Shown here: piece after piece, positions 8,994 to 17,519 of the stretch
Numbering within the stretch: the stretch's first letter is position 1
How the letters are laid out: every line of letters begins with the position of its first letter
Assembly: GCA_947493255.1 (NCBI GenBank)
Contig: CANLQK010000006.1
Span: 62,001 to 126,000 of the forward strand
Source: an uncultured Paracoccaceae bacterium
GTDB taxonomy: Bacteria; Pseudomonadota; Alphaproteobacteria; Rhodobacterales; Rhodobacteraceae
DNA length: 64,000 nt
Direction: 5' to 3'
Program-made: the position numbers and the translations under genes
Notes under the pieces: generated by a model
What the model was told of the DNA's origin: nothing
The model's input: the letters and a program-made list of their open reading frames with translations, nothing else
Database searches by the model: none

Positions 8994-9617
8994 ATGGAAA
9001 TGGGCCAGCACCATTGGGATGCACTGCAGGATGTGATGGAGTGGCGCCGCGACGTGCGTCATTTCAAGACAGACCCGATTGCGCCGGATGTCTTGGACCA
9101 ACTGCGCCGCGCGATGGATTTTGCGCCCGCTGTGGGCAATGCGCGCCCTTGGCGGGTGATGCAGGTTGAAGACGCAGAATTGCGGGCCGAAATGGTTTCG
9201 AATTTCGAAGCCGCGAATGCAGAGGCCGCGACACAATACGATGGTGAAAAAGCGGCCAAGTACACGGCACTAAAGCTGTCCGGAATGGTTGAAGCCCCCG
9301 TGCACTTAGCGGTTTGGACAGACACAGCGCCGGTTGAAGGTGCAGGCCTTGGGCGCCAAACCATGCCAGAAATGTTGGCCTATTCGACGGTCACGGCAAT
9401 CCATACATTGTGGTTGGCGGCACGGGCACACAACATCGGGGTTGGCTGGGTATCTATCCTTGATCCTGCCCCTGTGAAGGCGCTGTTTGATGTGCCCGAA
9501 AACTGGGACCTGACGGGATATTTGTGCCTTGGGTACCCTGCCGAAACATCTGACACGCCGCTGTTGCATCGCAATGGATGGCAGGAAAACACGGCAACAT
9601 ATTGGGAGATTGTCTAA
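8994..9617 (+). CDS. bluB: 5,6-dimethylbenzimidazole synthase BluB
   Basis: BluB is a flavin-destroying member of the nitroreductase fold. It uses O2 to cut reduced FMN and produce dimethylbenzimidazole, the lower ligand of B12. The 207-residue product shows the family's RRDVRHFKTDPI start segment, the FAPAVGNARPWR motif and the GVGWVSILDP region that shape the FMN pocket. ATG 8994 immediately follows the cobO stop; an in-frame ATG at 9000 is an alternative. Its stop overlaps the next start (TAATG), tying the Lin0512 genes to this operon. Confidence 0.93.
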   Translation: MEMGQHHWDALQDVMEWRRDVRHFKTDPIAPDVLDQLRRAMDFAPAVGNARPWRVMQVEDAELRAEMVSNFEAANAEAATQYDGEKAAKYTALKLSGMVEAPVHLAVWTDTAPVEGAGLGRQTMPEMLAYSTVTAIHTLWLAARAHNIGVGWVSILDPAPVKALFDVPENWDLTGYLCLGYPAETSDTPLLHRNGWQENTATYWEIV

Positions 9618-9955
9618 TGGCGACACGGTTGCTGACAGAATTTGGCATGGGCACATCGTTGCGCAGGCAAGACTATACGCAAGCCGCTAAGCGGGCATTG
9701 CAGGACGCGCTTTGGCACAATTCGATCAACTTAGCGGAACTGTATGGCAAACAGAAAGAAGACATGCAGATTACCGTGGAAATTGGCGTGCAAAAGCCCG
9801 AAGCGGTCGACACAGAGGCCTTGGGTGACATTTTTCCTTACGGTCAACTGACGTTTTCAGTCGTTGAAGGGGGCCTAGATGTGCCACGCCCTGACGGATT
9901 ACCGACGGTGATTGCGAACGTCGCGCTGTCTGTTGCATTGGAGTTGGATGGATGA
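9617..9955 (+). CDS. Lin0512-family protein, divergent copy
   Basis: A 112-residue member of the Lin0512 family of uncharacterised proteins. It begins MATRLLTEFGMGTSLRRQDY and continues TQAAKRALQDALWHNS, matching its neighbour along its whole length. The family's GNDLYGQD-like loop is replaced here by GTSLRRQD, so the polar loop residues kept in the second copy are lost. The start overlaps the bluB stop by one base, and the end overlaps the next start by 4 bp. Strict coupling to its paralog suggests a heteromer. The biochemical role is unknown; location after bluB hints at lower-ligand or flavin chemistry, which is inference. Confidence 0.8.
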   Translation: MATRLLTEFGMGTSLRRQDYTQAAKRALQDALWHNSINLAELYGKQKEDMQITVEIGVQKPEAVDTEALGDIFPYGQLTFSVVEGGLDVPRPDGLPTVIANVALSVALELDG

Positions 9956-10296
9956 GTGACCAGCGGTTTATCATCGAGATGGGTATGGGCAACGACCTGT
10001 ACGGACAAGATTACACCAAGGCAGCGGGTCGTGCGATTGAGGATGCTTTGCGGCATTCATCTATTCCGTTGTTTGAAGCTACGGGGCTAAGCCATGACGC
10101 TATGCGCGTTGAGGTGACCGTGGGGGTGCAAGACCCAGATGCCGTGGATTGCGATGCTTTGGTTTCCAAGCTTCCGCGCGGGAGGGCGCACGTCCGCGCT
10201 GTCAAAGGTGGATTGAACGTCGTGAACCCGGACAATGGGAACGTGATTGTGGTTGCCGCTGCATCAGTTGAGGCGTTTTTGCCCAAGCAGGCATAA
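9952..10296 (+). CDS. Lin0512-family protein, canonical copy
   Basis: A 114-residue paralog of the preceding gene. It begins MSDQRFIIEMGMGNDLYGQD and continues with TKAAGRAIEDALRHSSIP, keeping the polar loop of the family. The two proteins share the same order of elements: an N-terminal strand, the GMG loop, the AA-RA--DAL helix, an IGVQ or VGVQ strand with a following Asp, and a C-terminal Val/Ala-rich strand. No catalytic function is established for the family. The ATGA overlap couples it to the first copy, and both are in the cobO-bluB transcription unit. Confidence 0.82.
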   Translation: MSDQRFIIEMGMGNDLYGQDYTKAAGRAIEDALRHSSIPLFEATGLSHDAMRVEVTVGVQDPDAVDCDALVSKLPRGRAHVRAVKGGLNVVNPDNGNVIVVAAASVEAFLPKQA

Positions 10297-10344
10297 GGCT
10301 GGCAAGATGGGTGGAAACGCCAAGTAACAAGATTTGGAGATAAT

Positions 10345-10881
10345 ATGGCCTATCTTTTGGGAATTTCTGGTTCGCTACGCAAAGAAGCAACCAACACGAA
10401 GCTAATCCGCGCGGCCGCCGCTGCCTATGGTGGGGACTACGTGGAAGGTGATTTACGCGTTCCGCTATATGACGGCGATTTGGAAACGGCTGAAGGTGTT
10501 CCTGAAGCGGTCCAGTTATTGGCAGACCAGATTGCAGGGGCTGAGGCGGTGATCATTTCTTCGCCTGAATACAACAAACGCATTTCGGGTGTTTTGAAGA
10601 ACGCACTGGACTGGGTCAGCAGGACAAACAGCAACCCTTGGAAGAACAAGCCATTGGCCATCATGTCTGCCACGGCAGGTCGCGCAGGCGGTGAGCGGGC
10701 GCAATTTGACCTGCGGTTGTGCATGGTGCCGTTTCGGGCGCAGATCATCCAAGGGCCGGAGCTGTTGCTGGCCGATTCAAGCAACCAGTTTGACGATGAT
10801 GGCGGGTTGGTGAGCCCGATCTACGCTGCCAAGGTCCAAGATTTGATGACAGCCCTGAAGGACGAGGTCGCTCGGGGCTGA
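10345..10881 (+). CDS. NAD(P)H-dependent FMN reductase (flavodoxin-like)
   Basis: A 178-residue flavodoxin-fold quinone/chromate reductase-type protein. The FMN phosphate loop GSLRKEATNTKL is at residues 8-19, and the ring-contacting segment SPEYNKRISGVLKNALDW is around 74-91. GGAG precedes the ATG by 6-7 bases. It begins 48 bp after the second Lin0512 gene in the same direction, so it may be the last gene of the cobalamin-linked unit. Supplying reduced FMN to BluB or electrons for cobalt reduction would make sense but is inference; members of this family usually act on quinones or metals. Confidence 0.82.
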   Translation: MAYLLGISGSLRKEATNTKLIRAAAAAYGGDYVEGDLRVPLYDGDLETAEGVPEAVQLLADQIAGAEAVIISSPEYNKRISGVLKNALDWVSRTNSNPWKNKPLAIMSATAGRAGGERAQFDLRLCMVPFRAQIIQGPELLLADSSNQFDDDGGLVSPIYAAKVQDLMTALKDEVARG

Positions 10882-10918
10882 GACTTGCGGTTTTGGGTGG
10901 GATTGGCCAACGTTAGGC

Positions 10919-11704
10919 ATGACTGAACAAAGCCAAACCATACCCGATGTCATGGACCCTGCCCGCGCACGCGCGTTGCAAGCGACGTTGGGGTTAGAGA
11001 TGACGGCAGATGTGGGCACGGCCCTGCCACCGTTTTTCCACCACATCTATTTTTGGACGCCGCAGCCGCCGGAAAATTTAGGGCGCGATGGGCACCCTGC
11101 CCTTGGTGGGTTCATGCCCGACATGGGACTACCGCGCCGGATGTGGGCGGCGGGTCGGTTGTTGTTTCATGGGGCGATGCTGGCTGGTGTGAAGGCTGAA
11201 AAGACATCGATGATTGAAGGTGTCACGCGCAAAGACGGGCGGTCCGGACCGTTGGCATTTGTGCGGATCAGGCACGATATTCGGCAACGTGGAACGATTG
11301 TTTTGAGCGAGTGGCAGGATGTTGTTTACCGCCAAGATGGCGGTGAAACAGCTGAACGCCCAATAGCGCCTGAAGGCCCTGCGCATGAGGAAGTTGTTAC
11401 GTTCGATAGCACCACGTTGTTTCGGTATTCTGCGCTAACGTTTAATGGGCATCGCATCCATTACGACGACCCTTATGCGAAGGCGGTTGAAGGATATGAT
11501 GGGCTGGTCGTTCATGGGCCGTTGTTGGCGCAACACCTGATGCTGCTCGGCACACGGATGTTGGGTCGGCCGTTAAGCGAAGTGACCTACCGCGCGACAG
11601 CCCCCTTAATTGCACCACAGCAGGCGGCATTATGTTGGGCGGATGGCCAAGCATGGGTGCGTGGCCCACAGGGCGAGCAATGCATGGTGGCGCAGATGCG
11701 TTAA
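10919..11704 (+). CDS. MaoC-like hydratase/dehydrogenase, double hot-dog type
   Basis: The 261-residue protein resembles the mesaconyl-C4-CoA hydratase/HTD2 group. An N-terminal hot-dog half (about 1-140) carries the GGFMPDMGLPRRMWAAGR segment, and a C-terminal MaoC half contains FNGHRIHYDDPYA near residue 177, the catalytic hydratase loop with its Asp/His pair, followed by VVHGPLLAQ. Such enzymes add or remove water from enoyl-CoA substrates. The exact substrate cannot be told. It stands alone, convergent with the FAD oxidoreductase downstream; the two reading frames overlap by 4 bp at their 3' ends. Confidence 0.8.
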   Translation: MTEQSQTIPDVMDPARARALQATLGLEMTADVGTALPPFFHHIYFWTPQPPENLGRDGHPALGGFMPDMGLPRRMWAAGRLLFHGAMLAGVKAEKTSMIEGVTRKDGRSGPLAFVRIRHDIRQRGTIVLSEWQDVVYRQDGGETAERPIAPEGPAHEEVVTFDSTTLFRYSALTFNGHRIHYDDPYAKAVEGYDGLVVHGPLLAQHLMLLGTRMLGRPLSEVTYRATAPLIAPQQAALCWADGQAWVRGPQGEQCMVAQMR

Positions 11705-12729
11705 AGACTGGCGATTGGCGCGAAGTCCGGTGGCAATGTGTTTTCGCCCGTCAGCACCAGATCAGCCAACTTTTCGGACGCGAGGGGTGCCATCCCGAAC
11801 CCGATTTTAAACCCACCATTGGCGATGAACTGCCCTTTGTTGAACGGGTGCGCCCCGACCATTGGCGCGCGGGTGCGTGCACGGGGGCGAATGCCAGCCC
11901 AACGCCTGATTTCTGGCGCGTCAGCCAATACGGGGACGGCGGCGCGGGCGCGGGCGAGCAGGTCATCGGCCTGCGCATCTGTGGCAGTTGGGTTGGCCCA
12001 GTCGCGTTCGGTCGTGGAACCGATTGCGGTTGTTCCATCGAAATGGGGAATAATGTGAAGGCCGTCGATAAATAGCTGTGGTTGGGTGCGGGCGTCGTAA
12101 TCAAGCAAAATGGCCTGCCCTTTGATGCCTGCGCCAACCAAGCGGGTGTGGCGCGCCGTGAGCTGTTCGAGGCCCTGATAACCGGTCGCCCAGATGACGT
12201 GACCTTCGTCGGGGGCATCAGAGGCAAAGTCAGCGCCTTTGGCGGAAAGCGCCGCAGCGAGGGACGCGCAGGCCTGTGCGGGGTGGATACGGCCAGACAG
12301 GGTGTCGTGGATAAGTTCGCCCGTGTCAGTGGGAGGCGCAAAACCAGTGATGGCTGGAATAACCTCCCAAATGGCGCGACCCTGCCAAAGAGTTTCGGCA
12401 CCTTTTGCCCGTGACAGGGCCAGATCGCGGGTGTTTTCGACAAGTGGTTGCAGACGGCCTGTGCGGCCATACCCCGAGGGCGTTCTGCCAGCGGCCTCGA
12501 CCTCGGGCCACCATGTTTCAGACAGCAAAAGGCTTTCGAGTTGGAACGCCTTTTTGGGGTTCCATTGTTCGGGTACATGGGGGGCCAGTGCGCCGACGAT
12601 GCCGCCAGAGGCCCCAGCACCTACGCCATTTGGGTCGATGATGCGCACGGTTGCACCGCGTTTCACGCAGGCCCACGCGGCAGATAATCCGGCCACCCCT
12701 GCCCCGCGCACTGTTATATCGATTGCCAT
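11701..12729 (-). CDS. FAD-dependent oxidoreductase, MnmC(o)-like half
   Basis: The 342-residue DAO-fold oxidase begins with the dinucleotide-binding loop GAGVAGLSAAWA (residues 9-20) and ends with the GGFKIGFGMAPL flavin-closing segment. It resembles the C-terminal oxidase domain of MnmC, which removes the carboxymethyl group from cmnm5s2U34 in tRNA. It is divergent from, and 49 bp away from, a gene for the MnmC methyltransferase half. That linkage supports an MnmC(o) role over a glycine or D-amino-acid oxidase, although the sequence alone would allow either. The C-terminus overlaps the hydratase gene by 4 bp. Confidence 0.78.
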   Translation of the reverse strand: MAIDITVRGAGVAGLSAAWACVKRGATVRIIDPNGVGAGASGGIVGALAPHVPEQWNPKKAFQLESLLLSETWWPEVEAAGRTPSGYGRTGRLQPLVENTRDLALSRAKGAETLWQGRAIWEVIPAITGFAPPTDTGELIHDTLSGRIHPAQACASLAAALSAKGADFASDAPDEGHVIWATGYQGLEQLTARHTRLVGAGIKGQAILLDYDARTQPQLFIDGLHIIPHFDGTTAIGSTTERDWANPTATDAQADDLLARARAAVPVLADAPEIRRWAGIRPRARTRAPMVGAHPFNKGQFIANGGFKIGFGMAPLASEKLADLVLTGENTLPPDFAPIASL

Positions 12730-12778
12730 TGTCTGCGCCTGCTTTCATTGTCCGCCCAAACAAATAGGACGGAACGGC

Positions 12779-13444
12779 ATGACAGACCAGCGGGCAGATT
12801 TAGAGTGGCGCGACAGCGGCGTGCCGGTGTCACTGCGGTTTGATGACCCCTATTATTCGCTGGACGACGGCGTGGCGGAGACGCGTCACGTGTTTCTGTC
12901 TGGAAACGACCTGCCCGACCGGTTTCGCGATGGGTTTCATGTGGCTGAGTTGGGGTTTGGAACAGGATTGAATTTTCTGGTCACCCTTGCCGCGTGGCGA
13001 GATGCCGGTGTCGCGGGGCGATTGCAGTTTACCAGCTTTGAAGCCTTTCCGTTGCCGTTTGCAGATTTGGAGAAAGCGCTTGGGCACTTTGACGGTTTGC
13101 CCGTGGAGGTCTTTAAAGAAAACGATGGGCGATTGGCGTCATCCATCACAGGGCCAGACTTTGATCTGCGGATCGTTGAAGGCGATGCCCGCGACACGTT
13201 GCCAAAGTGGGACGGGGCAGCAGATGCGTGGTATTTGGATGGGTTTTCGCCAGCCAAGAACCCCGAGTTATGGGGAGACGAGTTGATGACGTCTGTAGGC
13301 GACCATACCGCCCAAGGCGGGACCTTTGCGACCTACACGGCGGCGGGGTTTGTGCGCCGTGCGCTGGAAACCGCAGGATTTGAGATAGAACGCACATCCG
13401 GATTTGGCCGCAAACGCCATATGACACGCGGGGTGTTGCGGTGA
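12779..13444 (+). CDS. mnmD: tRNA 5-methylaminomethyl-2-thiouridine methyltransferase MnmD (MnmC methyltransferase half)
   Basis: The 221-residue SAM-dependent enzyme methylates nm5s2U34 to mnm5s2U34 in tRNAs for Lys, Glu and Gln. Motif I reads AELGFGTGLNFL (about 59-70). The family-specific DGFSPAKNPELW lies around residues 156-167, and the FATYTAAGFVRRAL segment follows. In enterobacteria this domain is the N-terminal half of the fused MnmC; here it is a free-standing gene. ATG 12779 follows GGACGG and leads directly into the domain. Its stop overlaps the GTG of the transporter gene (GTGA). Confidence 0.9.
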   Translation: MTDQRADLEWRDSGVPVSLRFDDPYYSLDDGVAETRHVFLSGNDLPDRFRDGFHVAELGFGTGLNFLVTLAAWRDAGVAGRLQFTSFEAFPLPFADLEKALGHFDGLPVEVFKENDGRLASSITGPDFDLRIVEGDARDTLPKWDGAADAWYLDGFSPAKNPELWGDELMTSVGDHTAQGGTFATYTAAGFVRRALETAGFEIERTSGFGRKRHMTRGVLR

Positions 13445-14301
13445 ACAATCCACGCCTTGGGATCTGGATGATGATCCTTACCACTTTTGTTTTCGCGGTA
13501 CAGGACGGGATTAGCCGCCATTTGGCAGGCGAGTACAACGTGTTGATGATTGTCACGATACGGTATTGGTTTTTTGCGGCCTTTGTTATTGCATTGGCCA
13601 AACAACAGGTTGGTTCAATTCGCAAGGCCGCCGCGACGAAACAACCAGTCTTGCAAGCCTTTCGAGGCGTTCTTTTGGTGACTGAGATCTGCGTTCTGGT
13701 CGCCGCGTTCGTGCGATTGGGGTTGGTGGAATCCCATGCGATTTTTGCCTGCTATCCATTGTTGATTGCGGCGCTGTCTGGCCCTGTTTTGGGAGAGACC
13801 GTTGGGTGGCGCCGCTGGGGTGCGATTGGTGTTGGCTTTGTCGGGGTACTGATCATTCTCAAACCGGGATTCACAGTGTTTAGCCCTTGGGCCTTCGTGG
13901 CGCTGTCGTCTGCATTTATGTTTGCGTTGTATGGTTTGCTGACGCGATATGCGGCACGCAAAGACACTGCAGCAACTTCGTTTTTCTGGACGGGGACAGT
14001 TGGCGCTGTGGTCATGACGCCTTTGGGCATTTGGAATTGGGAGCCGATGGTTGGCGGCGATTGGTATTGGATGGGGGCGCTGTGTTTGACGGGCGCGTTT
14101 GCCCATTGGTTGCTGATCAAGACATACGAGGTGGCCGAGGCAAGTGCGGTGCAGCCTTTCGCCTACCTGCAGCTAGTATTCGCAAGCACGATTGGGCTGC
14201 TGGTATTCAAAGAAACCTTGGCCCCCAATGTTGTTTTAGGCGCGACGCTGGTCGTTGCTGCAGGACTATTTACGCTTTGGCGGGCCCGCAGAGCCGCGTA
14301 G
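13441..14301 (+). CDS. DMT-superfamily transporter (EamA repeats)
   Basis: The 286-residue inner-membrane protein has about ten hydrophobic segments arranged as two EamA halves, with conserved features such as ILGETVGW-like and FKETLAP at equivalent places in each half. The GTG start overlaps the mnmD stop by 4 bp, so translation is coupled. Drug/metabolite transporters of this type export amino acids, nucleosides or other small solutes; the substrate cannot be inferred here. The gene is convergent with the lytic transglycosylase, whose stop lies only 5 bp away. Confidence 0.87.
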   Translation: MNNPRLGIWMMILTTFVFAVQDGISRHLAGEYNVLMIVTIRYWFFAAFVIALAKQQVGSIRKAAATKQPVLQAFRGVLLVTEICVLVAAFVRLGLVESHAIFACYPLLIAALSGPVLGETVGWRRWGAIGVGFVGVLIILKPGFTVFSPWAFVALSSAFMFALYGLLTRYAARKDTAATSFFWTGTVGAVVMTPLGIWNWEPMVGGDWYWMGALCLTGAFAHWLLIKTYEVAEASAVQPFAYLQLVFASTIGLLVFKETLAPNVVLGATLVVAAGLFTLWRARRAA

Positions 14302-14305
14302 CCGT

Positions 14306-16426
14306 TTATTCGCCGGCCCGCGCAACAGGGCGTACGGATTGCGGACCTGTTGGTGCCGACGGGGCCAATTCGCCCGCGCGGCGAACTGGCGGACGATCGT
14401 TTTCAGGTTCAACCGCAGCCTCGGGTTCGGGGGCTCGATTAGGTCGTGCGATGGGGCGTACCAAGGGCGCTGCACCGACTAGAATATCGGTAAAGGCGAC
14501 GGGGCCAATTTGACCTGTCAGGCGGGCACGATAAACGGGGATACCTTCGGTGACACGCATGACGTAGTTGCGGGTTTCGCGGAAAGGAATGTGTTCGATC
14601 CAGTCGACAACATCTACGGGGTTTGGGTTTGTAAAACTGCGACGTGGATCGCCTCGTTCATCCATCCATTGTTTGGGGCGACTTGGCCCCGCGTTATAGC
14701 CAGCGGCGATCATGACCGGTGTATCGCCAAATTCGCGCGTAAGAAATGCAAGGTATTCGCTGCCCAAAGTGGCGTTATATTCCCAGTCGGTGGTCAGACG
14801 CCCTCGGCTGTAGGGCAGATCAACCCAACCGGCGACCTCTTGTGCGGTGGCGGGCATGAGTTGCATCAAACCAAGGGCACCAACGGAGCTGCCCGCATCT
14901 GTTCGGAATTCAGATTCTTGACGGGCGATCGCCAATGCAAGGGCAGGTTCGACCGGCAAGTCGAGGTCAGCCATTGGGTGGATCGGGAAGTAGACGTCTT
15001 GAACCAACACTCCATTGCGGGCCGCAGATTTGGCGGCAAGGACGGCGTAGAACGGTTCTTGAATATCCATGAGCATTTGACCGAGTTGGCCAACTTGCTG
15101 ACGCGACAGTTCGAGGGCCGCGTCACGGATAAACAAAACTGCCGCCCCCCGTTGACCGGCTTCTAGAAGGGACAGACCCGCCTGCACACGAGGGTTTTGC
15201 AACAGCGTGCTGGTACGCCAATCCCCAAAGTTTTCACCGCCGACGATGTCGGGGTTAAGGGTGAGCCCCAGATGTTCAGCTGCAAGCAGGCCATAGAAGG
15301 AGGTTTGGTGCTGTGCAGCGTCCTGATAGGCAGCGATCGCAGCGGTGCCATTCCCGAGTTTTTCCTGCGCACGACCAATCCAATATCCGGCACGTCCTTT
15401 GGAAATAGGCGAGGAAACAGCCCCGTCAAAGTTTTGAAAATGAGACAGCGCGCGAGGGTAATCGCCAAGGTAGGTCAGCGCGAGGTAGCCCGCGACCCAT
15501 TCAAGATCCGCGTAATTAGTTTCGTCTGGCGCAATGAAATGATCAGCCGCGAGGGCATATGCGCGGTCAATATTGCCTTCCCGCATTTGCCAGCGCGCAA
15601 GAATGCGACGCCATGACCCCCAACGCCAAGGCACACCCAAAGCATCGGCACTGGTAGACGTTGCAAGCAAAAGTTCGGACGCGTCTGTCCAATCGCCTTT
15701 GTCGGCCAGCCAGTTGAACCGGTCATAGGTTAGGCCTGGATCACCCCGCATTTGATCAGGGACCGCTGAAAGACGGTCTGAAATATCGCCGCTTCGGGTA
15801 ATGTAGGCCGTACGGGCGCGAACGAGTGCTTGTTCGCCTTCGTCTAGCAGAGGCAAAACGTTTTCCGCATCGCTGGTGCGCCAACGCCAAAGCAACATAT
15901 CCGCGCGGGTCGTGTGATGGGGCGCAATGACATCAGGGTAGGCATTTACGATGGCGCGGTGGCCGTCATTCGTAAGGGCCGAGGTCGTCCAGATATCAAC
16001 GATTACCGCTTCAGCATCTGCTGTGCGGCCAGCGGCGATCAACGCATCGGCCAAGGCGACAGTGCCTTCGCCGGTTTCGGGACGAACACCATCAAGGAAC
16101 GCAAGGATTTCTGAATTGGGGGTATCTTCGTCGATCGCGCGTTCTGCGGCGGCCTGAAGGCGTGTTAAGGTTGGCCAGTTTGGATGTGCCTTTATGAAGG
16201 CCGCAATTTCGGAAAATTCGCCATTACCGCTGCGGTAATGCAACCAACGCGCCACATCGGCCGTAACCGGATCGGCACCAGCCATGAGGGCTGTTGCGAC
16301 GGCTGAATCACCTTCGTCTAATGCAACCATGATGTCCGAGAGCCCCGGATTTTCTGACGATTCTTGTGCCAGAACGCTGCCAGAGAAACAGAAAGCTGCA
16401 GCAATGGCTGCGAGTATTGGCTTCAT
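14306..16426 (-). CDS. Soluble lytic murein transglycosylase (Slt70-like)
   Basis: A 706-residue periplasmic enzyme that cleaves the glycan strand of peptidoglycan and forms 1,6-anhydromuramic ends. It has a Sec signal peptide of about 21 residues (MKPILAAIAAAFCFSG, cleavage after VLA), a long helical-repeat region to about residue 490, and a C-terminal SLT domain. The catalytic Glu sits in RQESEFRTDAGS near residue 504, followed by GALGLMQLMPATAQ and YNAGPSRPKQW. The tail after residue 650 is Pro/Arg-rich and low in complexity. It is monocistronic and divergent from dapA, as expected for a stand-alone wall-recycling enzyme. Confidence 0.9.
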   Translation of the reverse strand: MKPILAAIAAAFCFSGSVLAQESSENPGLSDIMVALDEGDSAVATALMAGADPVTADVARWLHYRSGNGEFSEIAAFIKAHPNWPTLTRLQAAAERAIDEDTPNSEILAFLDGVRPETGEGTVALADALIAAGRTADAEAVIVDIWTTSALTNDGHRAIVNAYPDVIAPHHTTRADMLLWRWRTSDAENVLPLLDEGEQALVRARTAYITRSGDISDRLSAVPDQMRGDPGLTYDRFNWLADKGDWTDASELLLATSTSADALGVPWRWGSWRRILARWQMREGNIDRAYALAADHFIAPDETNYADLEWVAGYLALTYLGDYPRALSHFQNFDGAVSSPISKGRAGYWIGRAQEKLGNGTAAIAAYQDAAQHQTSFYGLLAAEHLGLTLNPDIVGGENFGDWRTSTLLQNPRVQAGLSLLEAGQRGAAVLFIRDAALELSRQQVGQLGQMLMDIQEPFYAVLAAKSAARNGVLVQDVYFPIHPMADLDLPVEPALALAIARQESEFRTDAGSSVGALGLMQLMPATAQEVAGWVDLPYSRGRLTTDWEYNATLGSEYLAFLTREFGDTPVMIAAGYNAGPSRPKQWMDERGDPRRSFTNPNPVDVVDWIEHIPFRETRNYVMRVTEGIPVYRARLTGQIGPVAFTDILVGAAPLVRPIARPNRAPEPEAAVEPENDRPPVRRAGELAPSAPTGPQSVRPVARAGE

Positions 16427-16587
16427 CTGGCGCGTCCTTTCCGACCGAAATGTTAGGTCTGTAGTGTCACATAGGTAGGGTTTCGATCATTGCACGCAAC
16501 TCACAAACTTGGCAAAGGCGGAAAACCCCACTAAGGGACGGGTATTGATATCGGGCGATTTTGCCCCTCAACGAAAGGATGCGTATC

Positions 16588-17460
16588 ATGCTTAAAGGGT
16601 CTCTCCCTGCTTTGGTCACGCCGTTTAAAAACGGCCAGCTGGATCTCGATACGCTCAAGAAACTTGTTGAGTGGCATATCGAGCAAGGATCCCATGGGTT
16701 GGTGCCAGTGGGCACAACCGGTGAAAGCCCCACGTTGACACACGAAGAGCACGATTTGGTTGTCGAAACCGTTGTGCAGGCAGCGGCGGGACGTATTCCC
16801 GTTGTGGCTGGCGCTGGGTCAAACAACACAGCCGAAACCGTTCGTTTGGTTAAAGCCGCTAAGGCGGCAGGCGCGGATGCGGCACTGGTCGTGACGCCGT
16901 ACTACAACAAGCCAACGCAGCGCGGATTGATCGAACATTTCACGGCAGCGGCTGACTGCGGTTTGCCGATTGTGATTTACAACATTCCTGGTCGATCTGT
17001 CGTCGATATGACGCCAGAGACAATGGGCGTTTTGGCAAAGCACGAGAACATTGTCGCCGTAAAAGACGCAACCGGCGATTTGGCCCGTGTGCCAAATCAA
17101 CGTCTCACCTGTGGGCCGGATTTCATTCAATTATCTGGTGAAGACCCTACCGCGATTGGGTTCAACGCGCAGGGCGGCATTGGTTGTATTTCTGTAACTG
17201 CGAATGTGGCGCCTGCGCTATGTGCACAGATGCAAGAGGCCACACAGAATGGCGACTATGACACTGCGTTGACCCTAAATGACCGCCTGATGCCGCTGCA
17301 CAAAGCCATCTTTACTGAACCTGGTTTGGTTGGGGCGAAGTATGGCATGTCATTGTTGGGGCTGTGCGAAGAAGACGTTCGCTCGCCGTTGACCGGATTG
17401 GAAGACAGCACGAAGACCCTGATGCGTAATGCAATGGTCCATGCAGGCCTGCTGAACTAG
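16588..17460 (+). CDS. dapA: 4-hydroxy-tetrahydrodipicolinate synthase
   Basis: DapA condenses pyruvate with aspartate semialdehyde at the entry to lysine and diaminopimelate synthesis. The 290-residue TIM barrel has GTTGESPTL (about 43-51), YYNKPTQRG, the YNIPGR motif with its catalytic Tyr, and the Schiff-base Lys159 in [12 protein letters not shown] 16588 was chosen because AAAGGA precedes it at normal spacing and the family begins at MLKGSLPAL; a longer in-frame start would add nine unconserved residues. Its location divergent from a peptidoglycan hydrolase fits cell-wall precursor supply. Confidence 0.95.
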   Translation: MLKGSLPALVTPFKNGQLDLDTLKKLVEWHIEQGSHGLVPVGTTGESPTLTHEEHDLVVETVVQAAAGRIPVVAGAGSNNTAETVRLVKAAKAAGADAALVVTPYYNKPTQRGLIEHFTAAADCGLPIVIYNIPGRSVVDMTPETMGVLAKHENIVAVKDATGDLARVPNQRLTCGPDFIQLSGEDPTAIGFNAQGGIGCISVTANVAPALCAQMQEATQNGDYDTALTLNDRLMPLHKAIFTEPGLVGAKYGMSLLGLCEEDVRSPLTGLEDSTKTLMRNAMVHAGLLN

Positions 17461-17481
17461 GCGCCAATCAAAGAATCTAGG

Positions 17482-17510
17482 AAACGGGCGGAGCATGGCT
17501 CCGCCCGTTT
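17482..17510. terminator. Bidirectional terminator between dapA and the convergent membrane-protein gene
   Basis: A perfect 13-bp stem, AAACGGGCGGAGC at 17482-17494 with GCTCCGCCCGTTT at 17498-17510, closes a 3-nt ATG loop. Runs of T or A at the ends serve both strands. It lies between the convergent stops of dapA and the following minus-strand gene. Confidence 0.85.
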
Positions 17511-17519
17511 GCATTTGGA

